Assembly (NCBI GenBank): GCA_028691715.1
Contig: JAQUYR010000033.1
Location: 1 to 12,518, forward strand
Direction: 5' to 3'
From: Bacilli bacterium
GTDB lineage: Bacteria > Bacillota_I > Bacilli_A > ML615J-28 > CAG-698
Length of the DNA: 12,518 nucleotides
The translations under genes were made by a program, and so were the position numbers. Shown here piece after piece: positions 1 to 6,801 of the stretch. Within the stretch, counting starts at the first letter, position 1, and each line of letters begins with the position of its first letter. The notes under the pieces were generated by a model, which had not been told where the DNA came from, made no database searches, and was given only the letters and a program-made list of their open reading frames with translations.

Positions 1-51
1 CCTCAAAATGAGATTACGAGAATGCTCTTAGGAAAGGAGTTGATAATATAA
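1..51 (+). CDS. metN: MetN, methionine importer ATPase, C-terminal end only
   Basis: The open frame entering at base 1 codes for 16 residues (PQNEITRMLLGKELII) and stops at TAA 49-51, sharing one base with the metI start. The text resembles the stretch just after the ATPase domain of MetN proteins (E. coli has HPKTPLAQKFI at the equivalent place). MetN would be the cytoplasmic ATP-hydrolysing subunit of the MetNIQ methionine importer. In E. coli and B. subtilis MetN about 100 further residues follow, forming the methionine-sensing NIL domain. Here the protein ends at once, so this copy seems to be a short form without that domain. Identity rests mainly on the neighbours metI and metQ, because the Walker motifs lie outside the window. 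Confidence 0.6.
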   Translation, partial: PQNEITRMLLGKELII

Positions 52-716
52 TGGATCAAATTATTGAAATTTTAAAACGTGTTGAAATTTTTCAAGGAAT
101 TGCTGATACATTACTAATGGTGGCTTTCGCTACAATCATTGCTTATTTTATTGGAGTACCTATGGGAATTTTAGTGGTTACTACTGAAAAAGAAGGTTTA
201 TTTCCCAACAGGACAATTCATAAGATTCTAAATGCTATTATTAATTTGGGAAGATCAATTCCCTTTATCATCCTTTTAATCGCTTTGATACCAATAACGA
301 GAATGATAATTGGAACATCAATTGGAGTAAAAGGAATGATAATTCCTTTGGCGATCGGAGCAATTCCCTTTGTCGCCCGTTTAACTGAAAACTCTCTGAA
401 GGAAGTTGATAATGGAGTAATTGAAGCAGCTAAGTGTATGGGATGTACCGCTTTAGAAATCATCTTTAAAATCTATCTTGTGGAGACTATTCCTTCTTTA
501 GTAAGAGGATTAGCGATAACAGTTATAATGTTAATCGGATACAGTGCCATGAGCGGAGCTGTTGGTGGTGGTGGCCTTGGTAATATTGCCATTGAAAATG
601 GATATTACCGTTTTGATACTAAAACGATGTTGATTGTTTTAGTGGTATTAATAATTCTAGTGCAAATAATTCAAATTATGTTTGATTTTGTTGCCAAAAA
701 GATTGATAAAAAATAA
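51..716 (+). CDS. metI: MetI, methionine ABC transporter permease
   Basis: Membrane subunit that forms the translocation path of the MetNIQ importer for methionine. The 221 residues match the usual family length. About five hydrophobic segments are visible (roughly 18-42, 68-88, 93-110, 150-172, 191-212). The segment GRSIPFIILLIALIP near 67-81 followed by RMIIGTSIG is characteristic of MetI. The coupling loop that contacts the ATPase begins EAAKCMG at 125-131, a recognisable EAA motif. The start overlaps the stop of metN by one base (TAATG), with GGAAAGGAG at 31-39 as ribosome site. metQ follows 19 bases downstream, so the three genes form one operon. Lower-sequence alternatives (other amino acid permeases) are unlikely given the adjacent MetQ. 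Confidence 0.93.
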   Translation: MDQIIEILKRVEIFQGIADTLLMVAFATIIAYFIGVPMGILVVTTEKEGLFPNRTIHKILNAIINLGRSIPFIILLIALIPITRMIIGTSIGVKGMIIPLAIGAIPFVARLTENSLKEVDNGVIEAAKCMGCTALEIIFKIYLVETIPSLVRGLAITVIMLIGYSAMSGAVGGGGLGNIAIENGYYRFDTKTMLIVLVVLIILVQIIQIMFDFVAKKIDKK

Positions 717-735
717 AAAGAGAAAGAGGTATTTT

Positions 736-1536
736 ATGAAAAAATTATTTATATTATGTTTATTTGTTTTAGTGTTTGTTTTAGGTGGCTGTAGTAAAAA
801 CTCAATTAATGATAAAGTTATAATTGTTGGAGCATCAGCTAGTCCACATGCTGAGATATTAGAACAGGCTAGGGAGTATATTGAAGCCCAAGGCTATGAA
901 CTTGAAGTAAAGGTCTATAATGATTATGTTCTTCCCAATATTGCCCTAGATGAGGGAGAACTTGATGCAAATTTCTTTCAACACGTTCCTTATTTAGAGA
1001 GCTTTAATGTTGAGCATAAAACAGAACTCGTTGCTGTTTTAGCTGTTCATTATGAGCCACTGGGAATATATGCTGGTAAGAGTACAAGTCTTGATAATAT
1101 CAAAGATAAGGCCACCATTGCTGTTCCCAATGATACCACTAATTATGCTAGAGCTCTATTATTACTAAAGGCCTTAGGACTAATAGAAGTAGATCAGACT
1201 AAAGGTCTTTTAATCACCGATAAAGACATCACTGAGAATCCTTATAATATTGAAATCAAACCATTTGAAGCAGCCGCTTTGCCAGCTCAATTAGTCGAAG
1301 TTGATTATGCAGTCATTAATGGTAATTATGCTGTTAGTGCTAACATTTCTTTGGATAAACTATTAGGGCAGGAAGATGCTTTGAGTGTAGCAGCCGCAAC
1401 ATATGGAAATGTCATTGTTGTTAATAAAGGTAATGAGGAAAGTAAAGCAATCAAAGTTTTAATTGCTGCTTTATCACAAGATAAGATTAAAGAATACATT
1501 CTGAAAACCTATAATGGAACAGTTCTACCTCTTTAA
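736..1536 (+). CDS. metQ: MetQ, methionine-binding lipoprotein
   Basis: Extracellular substrate-binding lipoprotein that delivers methionine (possibly also D-methionine or related compounds) to MetI. The preferred start is ATG 736, six bases after AAGAGG (724-729). An upstream in-frame start at 682 would lie inside metI and add 18 charged residues before the signal peptide. The 266-residue product starts MKKLFILCLFVLVFVLGGC, a lipoprotein signal with lipobox LGGC and lipidated Cys19. Typical NlpA/MetQ segments follow: VGASASPHAEI (31-41), DANFFQHVPYL (77-87), YEPLGIYAGK, PNDTTNYARAL (121-131) and NGNYA (195-199). Binding specificity within the family varies and cannot be read from sequence, but the operon context supports methionine. 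Confidence 0.93.
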   Translation: MKKLFILCLFVLVFVLGGCSKNSINDKVIIVGASASPHAEILEQAREYIEAQGYELEVKVYNDYVLPNIALDEGELDANFFQHVPYLESFNVEHKTELVAVLAVHYEPLGIYAGKSTSLDNIKDKATIAVPNDTTNYARALLLLKALGLIEVDQTKGLLITDKDITENPYNIEIKPFEAAALPAQLVEVDYAVINGNYAVSANISLDKLLGQEDALSVAAATYGNVIVVNKGNEESKAIKVLIAALSQDKIKEYILKTYNGTVLPL

Positions 1537-1596
1537 TATATGATAATTTAAAGAAAAATGTCATTATATCTTGAGACAAGTTTTATAATATTAACG

Positions 1597-1629
1597 AAAG
1601 TGGTATAATATAAATATATACCACTTTTT
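1597..1629 (+). terminator. Rho-independent terminator of the metNIQ operon
   Basis: A perfect 11-bp stem, AAAGTGGTATA (1597-1607) with TATACCACTTT (1617-1627), closes a 9-base loop and runs into TTTTT (1625-1629). It lies 61 bases after the metQ stop. The A-rich left side means it could also act on the opposite strand. The left arm contains TGGTATAAT (1601-1609), which looks like an extended -10 box and could start the leader of the next gene. It has no good -35 partner, so this is only a possibility. Confidence 0.75.
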
Positions 1630-1701
1630 ATATACAATAATTTTCTTGTAATCAAAAGAATTAATTGATAAAGAGATAACAAATTTAAAAGGAGGTTAAT
1701 T

Positions 1702-2706
1702 ATGAAACGTGTTTATGTAATCACTGGTGCTAGAGGTCATTTAGGAAACACAATAGTAAGAGAACTCTATAAAGAAAAAAATGAAATCAGAGCTCTTGTA
1801 TTACCAACAGATGATCCTCAAATATTAAAGGATCTAAACTGCAAAGTATTTTTTGGTGATGTCTGTAACAAAGATGATTTAGAAAAGTTATTTGATATTC
1901 CGGAAAAAGATGAGATTATTGTCATTCATTGTGCGGGAATAATTTCCATCGCTTCCAAAGTTTCTGCTTTGGTTTATAATGTCAATGTGAATGGGACAAA
2001 GAATGTTGTTGACATATGCATTGAGAAAAAGGTTAAAAGGCTGGTTCATGTGAGCAGTGTTCATGCCATTCCTGAATTGAAGAAAGAAAAAATTATTTAC
2101 GAAATATCTGAATTTAATCCTGATTTAGTTAAAGGGGAATATGCCAAGACAAAGGCTATTGCTACTAGTTATGTTTTAGAAAAAGTAAAAGAAGGACTTA
2201 ATGCTGTTATCGTTCATCCCTCAGGAATTATAGGTCCTTATGACTATGGAAGAGGGCACTTGACACAACTAATTTTGGATTATTTTAATAAAAAGTTGAC
2301 AGCTTTAGTCAATGGCGGATATGATTTTGTTGATGTCAGAGATGTAGCTAAGGGAATAGTTAGTGCTATTGATAGTGGCAGAACTGGTGAGTGTTATATT
2401 TTATCCAATGAGTATGTTTCTGTAAAAAAACTTTTAGATATCCTCAGTAATGTTAGTGGCCACAAGAAAATAAAAACAGTTTTACCGATGTGGTTTGCGA
2501 AGGGAACTGCCCCACTTGCAGAATTATACTATAAGATTCGAAGAAAGCCGCCACTATATACAAGTTATTCCTTATATACTTTATACTCCAATTCACTTTT
2601 TAGTCACGAAAAAGCTTCAAAAGAACTAGGTTATGTAGTTAGACCAATTGAAGATACCATTAGAGATACTGTCAACTGGATGAAAGAGAATGGCAAACTA
2701 AAATAA
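1702..2706 (+). CDS. NAD(P)-dependent epimerase/reductase, extended SDR family
   Basis: Cytoplasmic oxidoreductase of the extended short-chain dehydrogenase/reductase family, closest in feel to the dihydroflavonol-reductase/3-beta-HSD-like group rather than to sugar-nucleotide epimerases. The Rossmann nucleotide-binding motif TGARGHLG is at 8-15. Asp53 (FGDV) fits the adenine-contacting acid. The catalytic set is Ser118/Ser119 (HVSSVHA) and Y147xxxK151 (YAKTK). HPSGIIGP at 172-179 is a typical substrate-side segment of this group, and the C-terminus (ELGYVVRPIEDTIRDTVNW) is a usual family ending. At 334 residues the length is normal. A full AGGAGG (1690-1695) precedes ATG 1702. The gene stands alone between two terminators, so context gives no substrate, and bacterial members are often annotated without one. 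Confidence 0.9.
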   Translation: MKRVYVITGARGHLGNTIVRELYKEKNEIRALVLPTDDPQILKDLNCKVFFGDVCNKDDLEKLFDIPEKDEIIVIHCAGIISIASKVSALVYNVNVNGTKNVVDICIEKKVKRLVHVSSVHAIPELKKEKIIYEISEFNPDLVKGEYAKTKAIATSYVLEKVKEGLNAVIVHPSGIIGPYDYGRGHLTQLILDYFNKKLTALVNGGYDFVDVRDVAKGIVSAIDSGRTGECYILSNEYVSVKKLLDILSNVSGHKKIKTVLPMWFAKGTAPLAELYYKIRRKPPLYTSYSLYTLYSNSLFSHEKASKELGYVVRPIEDTIRDTVNWMKENGKLK

Positions 2707-2707
2707 T

Positions 2708-2734
2708 AGGTGCTGATTTTAGCACCTTTTTTTT
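2708..2734 (+). terminator. Rho-independent terminator after the SDR gene
   Basis: Perfect stem AGGTGCT (2708-2714) and AGCACCT (2721-2727) with a six-base loop and a run of eight T (2727-2734). It starts two bases after the stop codon at 2704-2706. Confidence 0.9.
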
Positions 2735-2755
2735 ATTTATTTTTTATGATATAAT
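2727..2755 (+). promoter_or_regulatory. Promoter of the CotH-like gene, extended -10 type
   Basis: TGATATAAT (2747-2755) is a perfect -10 hexamer (2750-2755) with the TGn extension. The -35 position at 17-bp spacing (2727-2732) is only the T run of the preceding terminator, so the promoter would depend on the extended -10. Transcription would start near 2762, about 15 bases before ATG 2777, with AAGGGG in between as ribosome site. Confidence 0.5.
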
Positions 2756-2776
2756 AAAAATGATAAGGGGTGGCTT

Positions 2777-4258
2777 ATGAAAAAAGTATTGTTCATTTTA
2801 TTCATAATTATTATTTTCTTTTATCTTGGAGCATGTAGAGAGGTTAATCCTTCAAAGAATGAAGATTCGACCAAAGAAGAAGTAATTACAGATAATCCTG
2901 ATATTGTATCAGATTTTTTTAACTTGAATAATAAAGTAGTTATTGATATTGAAATAACGGATAGTGAACTCGCTTTAATTCAAAAGGATTATGAAGAATA
3001 TTCTTCATTTGGAAGTAAATCACCAATTTATCGAAAATGCAATTTGAGAATTCAAATTAACGATAGTGAATACTATTATAAGGAAGTTGGAATTAGAATG
3101 AAAGGCAATACTTCTAGAAGGGATTTCTATTCTAAAAGAGATGGTATTTTTTATCTAATACATTATAAACTATCCTTTTCGGAAACATTTGATGATTCTG
3201 AGTATTATGAAGAACCTAAATTATGGGATGAAGCCAAAAGAGACCTTAGGAAAAATAGAACATTTGGAGGGATGGAAAAACTTGATTTAAAGTGGAATAA
3301 AAATTTTGATAAAACCTTTGTCAGAGAGATATACTGTTATGATCTTTTTAGAGAAAGAGGTTTATTCGCTCCTTATGCTACTATTGGTAATATTAATATT
3401 ACCAATAAAGGGAAAATGGAAAGTTTAGGATTATATACAATAATTGAAAGTGTTGACAAGTCATTTATTAAAAGATATTTGCCTGAAGGTGATCAGGGTG
3501 GCGATTTATATAAAGTTGGATGGGGAACTAATGGTCAAGGAATGACACTTGGGGGAACCCTAGAAATCAATACAATTAATGGGATTGGTGTTGAAGATGA
3601 GGATAGTGGATATTTTCCAATATATGATTTAAAAACCAATAAAAAAACATCAAATGCTTCGTCTCTTCAAAACTTAATAAAAACAGTTAATAGTAGTGAT
3701 GCTTTAAATATAGTAGTTGATATGAATTATTTTATTGAATTTATGGCAGTGAATTATATCGTTGGCAATCCTGATGATATGAGATATCACTATAATAATT
3801 ACTATCTTTATTTTAGAAGTAGTGACAATATGGCAATCTTCATTCCCTATGATTATGATCGAACTTTTGGAATTACTAAAGATTGGAATCCTTCTCATAC
3901 TGCAATGATAGGGATTGATATGTATTCAAATTATACAACTGAGTTAGGATCACAAGTTAATCCTCTTATAAATAAATCGATATGCTATGGAGGATTATAT
4001 ATTGAAGATTTTCGGGCAAAGATACTACAAATTTATTTTTCATCGTTCTTCACCATTGATAAATTTGAAGAGTATTATCAACTGGGAAGAAATAATTATC
4101 AAAATCTAGTTAAGCCAACAATTGAAAATATCAATTACTTATACACCGACTTTGATTTTGAGGAAAGCGATAGTTATCTTGAGACTACTAGTAACTATAC
4201 GGTCTCTAAATATTTTGCTGGTATTAAGAAGTATATTAATAATCATATTGATAGATAA
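2777..4258 (+). CDS. CotH-family protein kinase, exported lipoprotein
   Basis: CotH proteins are atypical kinases. B. subtilis CotH phosphorylates spore-coat proteins, and other bacterial members are secreted. This 493-residue protein starts with a lipoprotein signal (lipobox LGAC, Cys20) and an acidic, charged linker (21-45), so it should be anchored outside the membrane. Family landmarks in order are a beta-rich entry region ending in RMKGNTSR (107-114), GGMEKLDLKWN near 164-174, GLYTIIESVDKSFIKRY (218-234), NPDDMRYHYNNYYLY (331-345) and the acidic active-site motif PYDYDRTFG (357-365), whose Asp359 and Asp361 are the likely metal or catalytic acids. No coat-protein substrate such as CotB or CotG lies nearby. 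The start is supported by the signal peptide and by AAGGGG upstream. The gene appears monocistronic. The family call is firm and the substrate unknown. Confidence 0.88.
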   Translation: MKKVLFILFIIIIFFYLGACREVNPSKNEDSTKEEVITDNPDIVSDFFNLNNKVVIDIEITDSELALIQKDYEEYSSFGSKSPIYRKCNLRIQINDSEYYYKEVGIRMKGNTSRRDFYSKRDGIFYLIHYKLSFSETFDDSEYYEEPKLWDEAKRDLRKNRTFGGMEKLDLKWNKNFDKTFVREIYCYDLFRERGLFAPYATIGNINITNKGKMESLGLYTIIESVDKSFIKRYLPEGDQGGDLYKVGWGTNGQGMTLGGTLEINTINGIGVEDEDSGYFPIYDLKTNKKTSNASSLQNLIKTVNSSDALNIVVDMNYFIEFMAVNYIVGNPDDMRYHYNNYYLYFRSSDNMAIFIPYDYDRTFGITKDWNPSHTAMIGIDMYSNYTTELGSQVNPLINKSICYGGLYIEDFRAKILQIYFSSFFTIDKFEEYYQLGRNNYQNLVKPTIENINYLYTDFDFEESDSYLETTSNYTVSKYFAGIKKYINNHIDR

Positions 4259-4330
4259 TTTATTCTATAGCTAGTTTAATTAATAGTGATTTATAGTTAT
4301 TGATTTAATGGTAATTTTTCAAAAAAATGC

Positions 4331-4359
4331 TTGCAAATAAATCGTGAGTATGCTATCAT
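4331..4359 (+). promoter_or_regulatory. Promoter of tRNA-Leu
   Basis: TTGCAA (4331-4336) and TATCAT (4354-4359) are separated by exactly 17 bp, and TGC directly before the -10 gives an extended -10 element. Transcription would begin near 4366, about 11 bases before the mature tRNA end. Confidence 0.8.
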
Positions 4360-4376
4360 ATTAGAGCATAATGAAT

Positions 4377-4459
4377 GCGGGTATGGCGGAACTGGCAGAC
4401 GCGCTAGACTTAGGCTCTAGTTCCTTGGAGTGCAGGTTCGATTCCTGTTACCCGCACCA
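4377..4459 (+). tRNA. trnL: tRNA-Leu, anticodon UAG
   Basis: This is a complete class II tRNA. The seven-base acceptor stem GCGGGTA (4377-4383) pairs with TACCCGC (4449-4455), followed by discriminator A and an encoded CCA (4457-4459). The anticodon stem CTAGA/TCTAG (4404-4408, 4416-4420) encloses the loop CTTAGGC with anticodon TAG at 4411-4413, which reads CUA and other CUN leucine codons. An 11-base variable arm, typical of leucine tRNAs, follows. The T arm is GCAGG-TTCGATT-CCTGT (4432-4448), with one G-T pair. A dedicated promoter and terminator make it a single-gene unit. Confidence 0.97.
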
Positions 4460-4494
4460 TCTTTGTAGTACGAAAAGACTATAATATAAAAAAT

Positions 4495-4525
4495 GCTTGG
4501 AAAACGTTGTTTTTCCAAGTTTTTT
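4495..4525 (+). terminator. Rho-independent terminator after tRNA-Leu
   Basis: CTTGGAAAA (4496-4504) pairs with TTTTCCAAG (4511-4519), extended by a G-T pair (4495/4520), around a six-base loop. A T run continues to 4525. It sits 36 bases after the tRNA. Confidence 0.85.
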
Positions 4526-4695
4526 ATTGTTTTTTTACTGAAAAATAAGTAAAACAAGGTAAAATCGTTTAAAAACAATAAATAAAAAACCTTTGATTTT
4601 TAAGACTATATTTTGCCAGTATTTTAAAATAATGGGTATTGAACTTGTTTATTTATTTAATATTCAATATTGGTAAAATGTTCCGATTATGTATT

Positions 4696-5015
4696 ATGAA
4701 CTTTAGCGAATACTTTGAAATTAACACTGATATTGACAAAAGCCTTGAATACTTAAAAGGAAAAGCTAATGATTGTTTTATTTTAATGAATTAACCCGTG
4801 AAATGATCTAATACACAGTATCAAAGAAAATTATCAAATATCCGAAAAAGATAAAAAAATAATCAAACTTAAAAACTACAATCGAATAATGATTCATAGA
4901 TTTGGAACTTTAAAAATTCATATTAACTATGAGATCTTTTTTTAAAAAGATTGATCATGTAAACTTAAATGGTAATATGACTCTTAATAAAAGATTCCTT
5001 TACCATTTCAAATAA
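4696..5015 (+). pseudogene. Decayed reading frame, probably a transposase remnant
   Basis: Between the tRNA terminator and 5160 there is no intact gene, but protein-like text continues through successive frames. 4696-4794 gives MNFSEYFEINTDIDKSLEYL and more. 4782-4811 gives FNELTREMI in another frame. 4802-4945 gives NDLIHSIKENYQISEKDKK and then RIMIHRFGTLKIHINYEIFF in a third. 4941-5015 gives FKKIDHVNLNGNMTLNKRF in a fourth. The ends overlap as expected for one gene broken by small indels. A basic stretch followed by RFGTLKIxxxY recalls the N-terminal half of ISLre2/UPF0236-type transposases (RTIxTxFGxVxFxRxYY), but this is from memory of the family, not an alignment. Weaker coding-like text (LMHHGLSIRN) continues to about 5090. 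No terminal repeats were recognised. The rest of 4526-5160 shows nothing else. Confidence 0.4.
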
Positions 5016-5160
5016 CTGGGGACTTTTTTAGAATAAAACTATAAATAATTTAATGCACCATGGTCTATCAATTCGTAATTGACCAGCAAAAATAGTGGCA
5101 ATTATGAAATATACGAAATATATATGAACAAATATGCATTTATGACGAATTAAATATCGC

Positions 5161-5200
5161 TTGAATATGATGTAATATTCGTGTTATAATGGTGTTATAA
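5161..5200 (+). promoter_or_regulatory. Promoter with a tandem GTGTTATAA repeat
   Basis: TTGAAT (5161-5166) is followed after 18 bp by TATAAT (5185-5190), with a TGT extension at 5182-5184. The nine bases GTGTTATAA occur twice, at 5181-5189 and 5192-5200, 11 bp apart (one helical turn). The first copy is the -10 region and the second lies at the expected start site. The repeat could be a binding site for the Xre protein encoded just downstream or a second overlapping -10; neither can be decided from sequence. AAGGAG (5205-5210) serves ATG 5218. Confidence 0.6.
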
Positions 5201-5217
5201 AAATAAGGAGTGATTGT

Positions 5218-6339
5218 ATGATAACAAACCAGCAAATTCTATTCATTAAACAGTATGTAGATACTAAATATTTTGATGTCGAAAAAATAATAGGATATTT
5301 GAAGATTCATGATATTGTAGGAGATGAGATTTTTGATATATCAGTGAGCAAAAATGAAAATCAGAGAAAAATAAGTTTGGTTGAAAGTGAGTGGGGTTAT
5401 GACCCTATTCAAACAGATATATTTGTAAGAAGAATTCCATTTTACTATTATGTATCAGATCGTAGTAAGGGTGAGTTCGGAAGCCTTGTTTATCTAATAT
5501 CTGGTTTCAGTGATAGGTATGGCTTGAAAGATTGGGAAAAGCTATATAAGGTTCTAGAGAGAATGTTTTATCACCATAAGCTAAGTATTCAGGATATAAT
5601 GAGGTATATAAGTAATCAAACTGGAGTTTCTAATCGTACTGATCTATTTTTACAATGGGGAAATTATCTTGATATGTGCGAAAAACTCCATATAGATGAT
5701 AAACTTCCCAAATCATTTATTTATAGTTACAATCTGATTCTTGAAAAAAGTGGAGAATCCCCTATAATATATGAACCCGGATTGGTTGGATTTAATGAGA
5801 ATTTCTTGCGTAATGGAAACGAGATCATTATCGGGGGTGAATTTCCTTGTGATGAAAATAATAATCCGGTAATGAAGTGGATTGCAATATGGATAGAAGA
5901 TGCTGAATATATAAAGGCATATGATACTTTTTCAATGACGGGTACAAAGATAATTGATAAGGAATTACATATAGGGATAAACCCCACCACAAAAATATAT
6001 ATGCCTAATATTTATAATAGCCGTGATGAAAAAGAAGACATTTGGTATCCTGTATATTTTGGACCGATGGTAATGAATTTTAGTTCTGAAGTATTGAGAG
6101 TATATAGAAATACATTAAAGTATACACAACAAAAGGTAGCTGATGCTATTGGAGTTCAGGTGAGGACATATCAAAAGTGGGAGAGCGGCGAAACCATACC
6201 AGATGGTTACAATTTAATAAGATTAATGAACTTATTAAATATTACCACTGTTCAAGATTTTATTGAAACGGATTTTATAATAGATAATGGATTTGAGAAG
6301 TTTATTAATATGCATAAGAACGTTCGCAGCAAAATATAA
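5218..6339 (+). CDS. Protein of unknown function with C-terminal Xre-type HTH
   Basis: I do not recognise the family. The 373 residues fall into two parts. Residues 1-290 are soluble, mixed alpha/beta in appearance and rich in aromatic residues (IPFYYYVSDRS, QWGNYLDMCEKL, WIAIWIEDAEYIKAY), with no signal peptide or membrane segment and no catalytic motif I can name. Residues about 293-346 form a typical Xre/Cro helix-turn-helix (RNTLKYTQQKVADAIGV, then RTYQKWESGETIPDG). The order, sensor or effector domain first and DNA-binding domain last, is the reverse of most Xre regulators. AAGGAG at good spacing and an extended -10 promoter support the start and expression. A single gene with its own promoter next to a tRNA and a decayed transposase suggests an acquired element. 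Possible roles are an autoregulated repressor or an antitoxin-like or stress regulator. No partner gene lies in the same operon. Confidence 0.82.
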   Translation: MITNQQILFIKQYVDTKYFDVEKIIGYLKIHDIVGDEIFDISVSKNENQRKISLVESEWGYDPIQTDIFVRRIPFYYYVSDRSKGEFGSLVYLISGFSDRYGLKDWEKLYKVLERMFYHHKLSIQDIMRYISNQTGVSNRTDLFLQWGNYLDMCEKLHIDDKLPKSFIYSYNLILEKSGESPIIYEPGLVGFNENFLRNGNEIIIGGEFPCDENNNPVMKWIAIWIEDAEYIKAYDTFSMTGTKIIDKELHIGINPTTKIYMPNIYNSRDEKEDIWYPVYFGPMVMNFSSEVLRVYRNTLKYTQQKVADAIGVQVRTYQKWESGETIPDGYNLIRLMNLLNITTVQDFIETDFIIDNGFEKFINMHKNVRSKI

Positions 6340-6752
6340 AAATTTATATAACAAATTTAAATCACCAAGTGTGATTGCTCCAAAATCCAGAAGACAAAAT
6401 TAATATATGATGAGATTGATAAACTCAATAAAGGAATAATATTGAAGCATCCCACATTTTGGGATAAAGAATTCAATAATAATTAATTTATATCAAAGAA
6501 TTATTTTGTAATTCAGAGAAAGAGTAATAGTGAATAAATACAAGATAAGAAAAATGTATTGTAAAATTGGCATTATTAATAATTGATATGAACTATACTG
6601 AAACTGAGAGAGGGCAATTTCAATCATTCCTCAGAACTTAGAATTGTGTAAAAACTGAATGAAATGGTATTAGATGTAGAAAAATAAATATATTATGTTT
6701 GATTATGCTTATTGAGCCATATGGTAAAAAATCGTGGTGGCTTGGAAGTCCA
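6340..6752. other. Gene-free stretch with a possible coding remnant
   Basis: No intact gene of normal size is present over about 410 bp. The frame 6361-6486 is open for 41 codons and gives protein-like text (KLIYDEIDKLNKGIILKHPTF, then WDKEF) ending at TAA 6484-6486, but it has no start codon with a ribosome site. It may be the tail of a decayed gene. The remainder is AT-rich, stop-rich in all frames, and shows no convincing hairpin or repeat. Together with the decayed frame at 4696-5015 it flanks the unknown Xre gene. Confidence 0.3.
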
Positions 6753-6781
6753 GTGACAAATCAATAAATTATTGCTATAAT
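6753..6781 (+). promoter_or_regulatory. Strong promoter of the membrane Xre regulator
   Basis: GTGACA (6753-6758, one mismatch to TTGACA) and TATAAT (6776-6781) are 17 bp apart, with TGC before the -10. Transcription would start near 6788, leaving a leader of only about 14 bases that contains the ribosome site GAGGTGG. This placement also rules out the upstream in-frame TTG at 6784 as the translation start. Confidence 0.75.
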
Positions 6782-6801
6782 CTTTGTGTGAGGTGGTTGG
6801 A

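Noticed and set aside
218..463. 81-residue minus-strand open frame inside metI
   Set aside because: It lies entirely within a clear permease gene, has no ribosome site and resembles no protein. The same holds for minus frames inside the CotH gene, the Xre gene and the ATPase gene.
682..735. N-terminal extension of MetQ by 18 residues
   Set aside because: It would start inside metI and place a basic stretch before a textbook lipoprotein signal that begins at 736 with its own ribosome site.
1571..1589. TTGAGA and TATAAT as a promoter
   Set aside because: The spacer is only seven bases, far too short for a sigma-A promoter.
6784..6801. TTG 6784 as the start of the membrane Xre regulator
   Set aside because: It falls before the expected transcription start (about 6788), and GAGGTGG points to ATG 6802.
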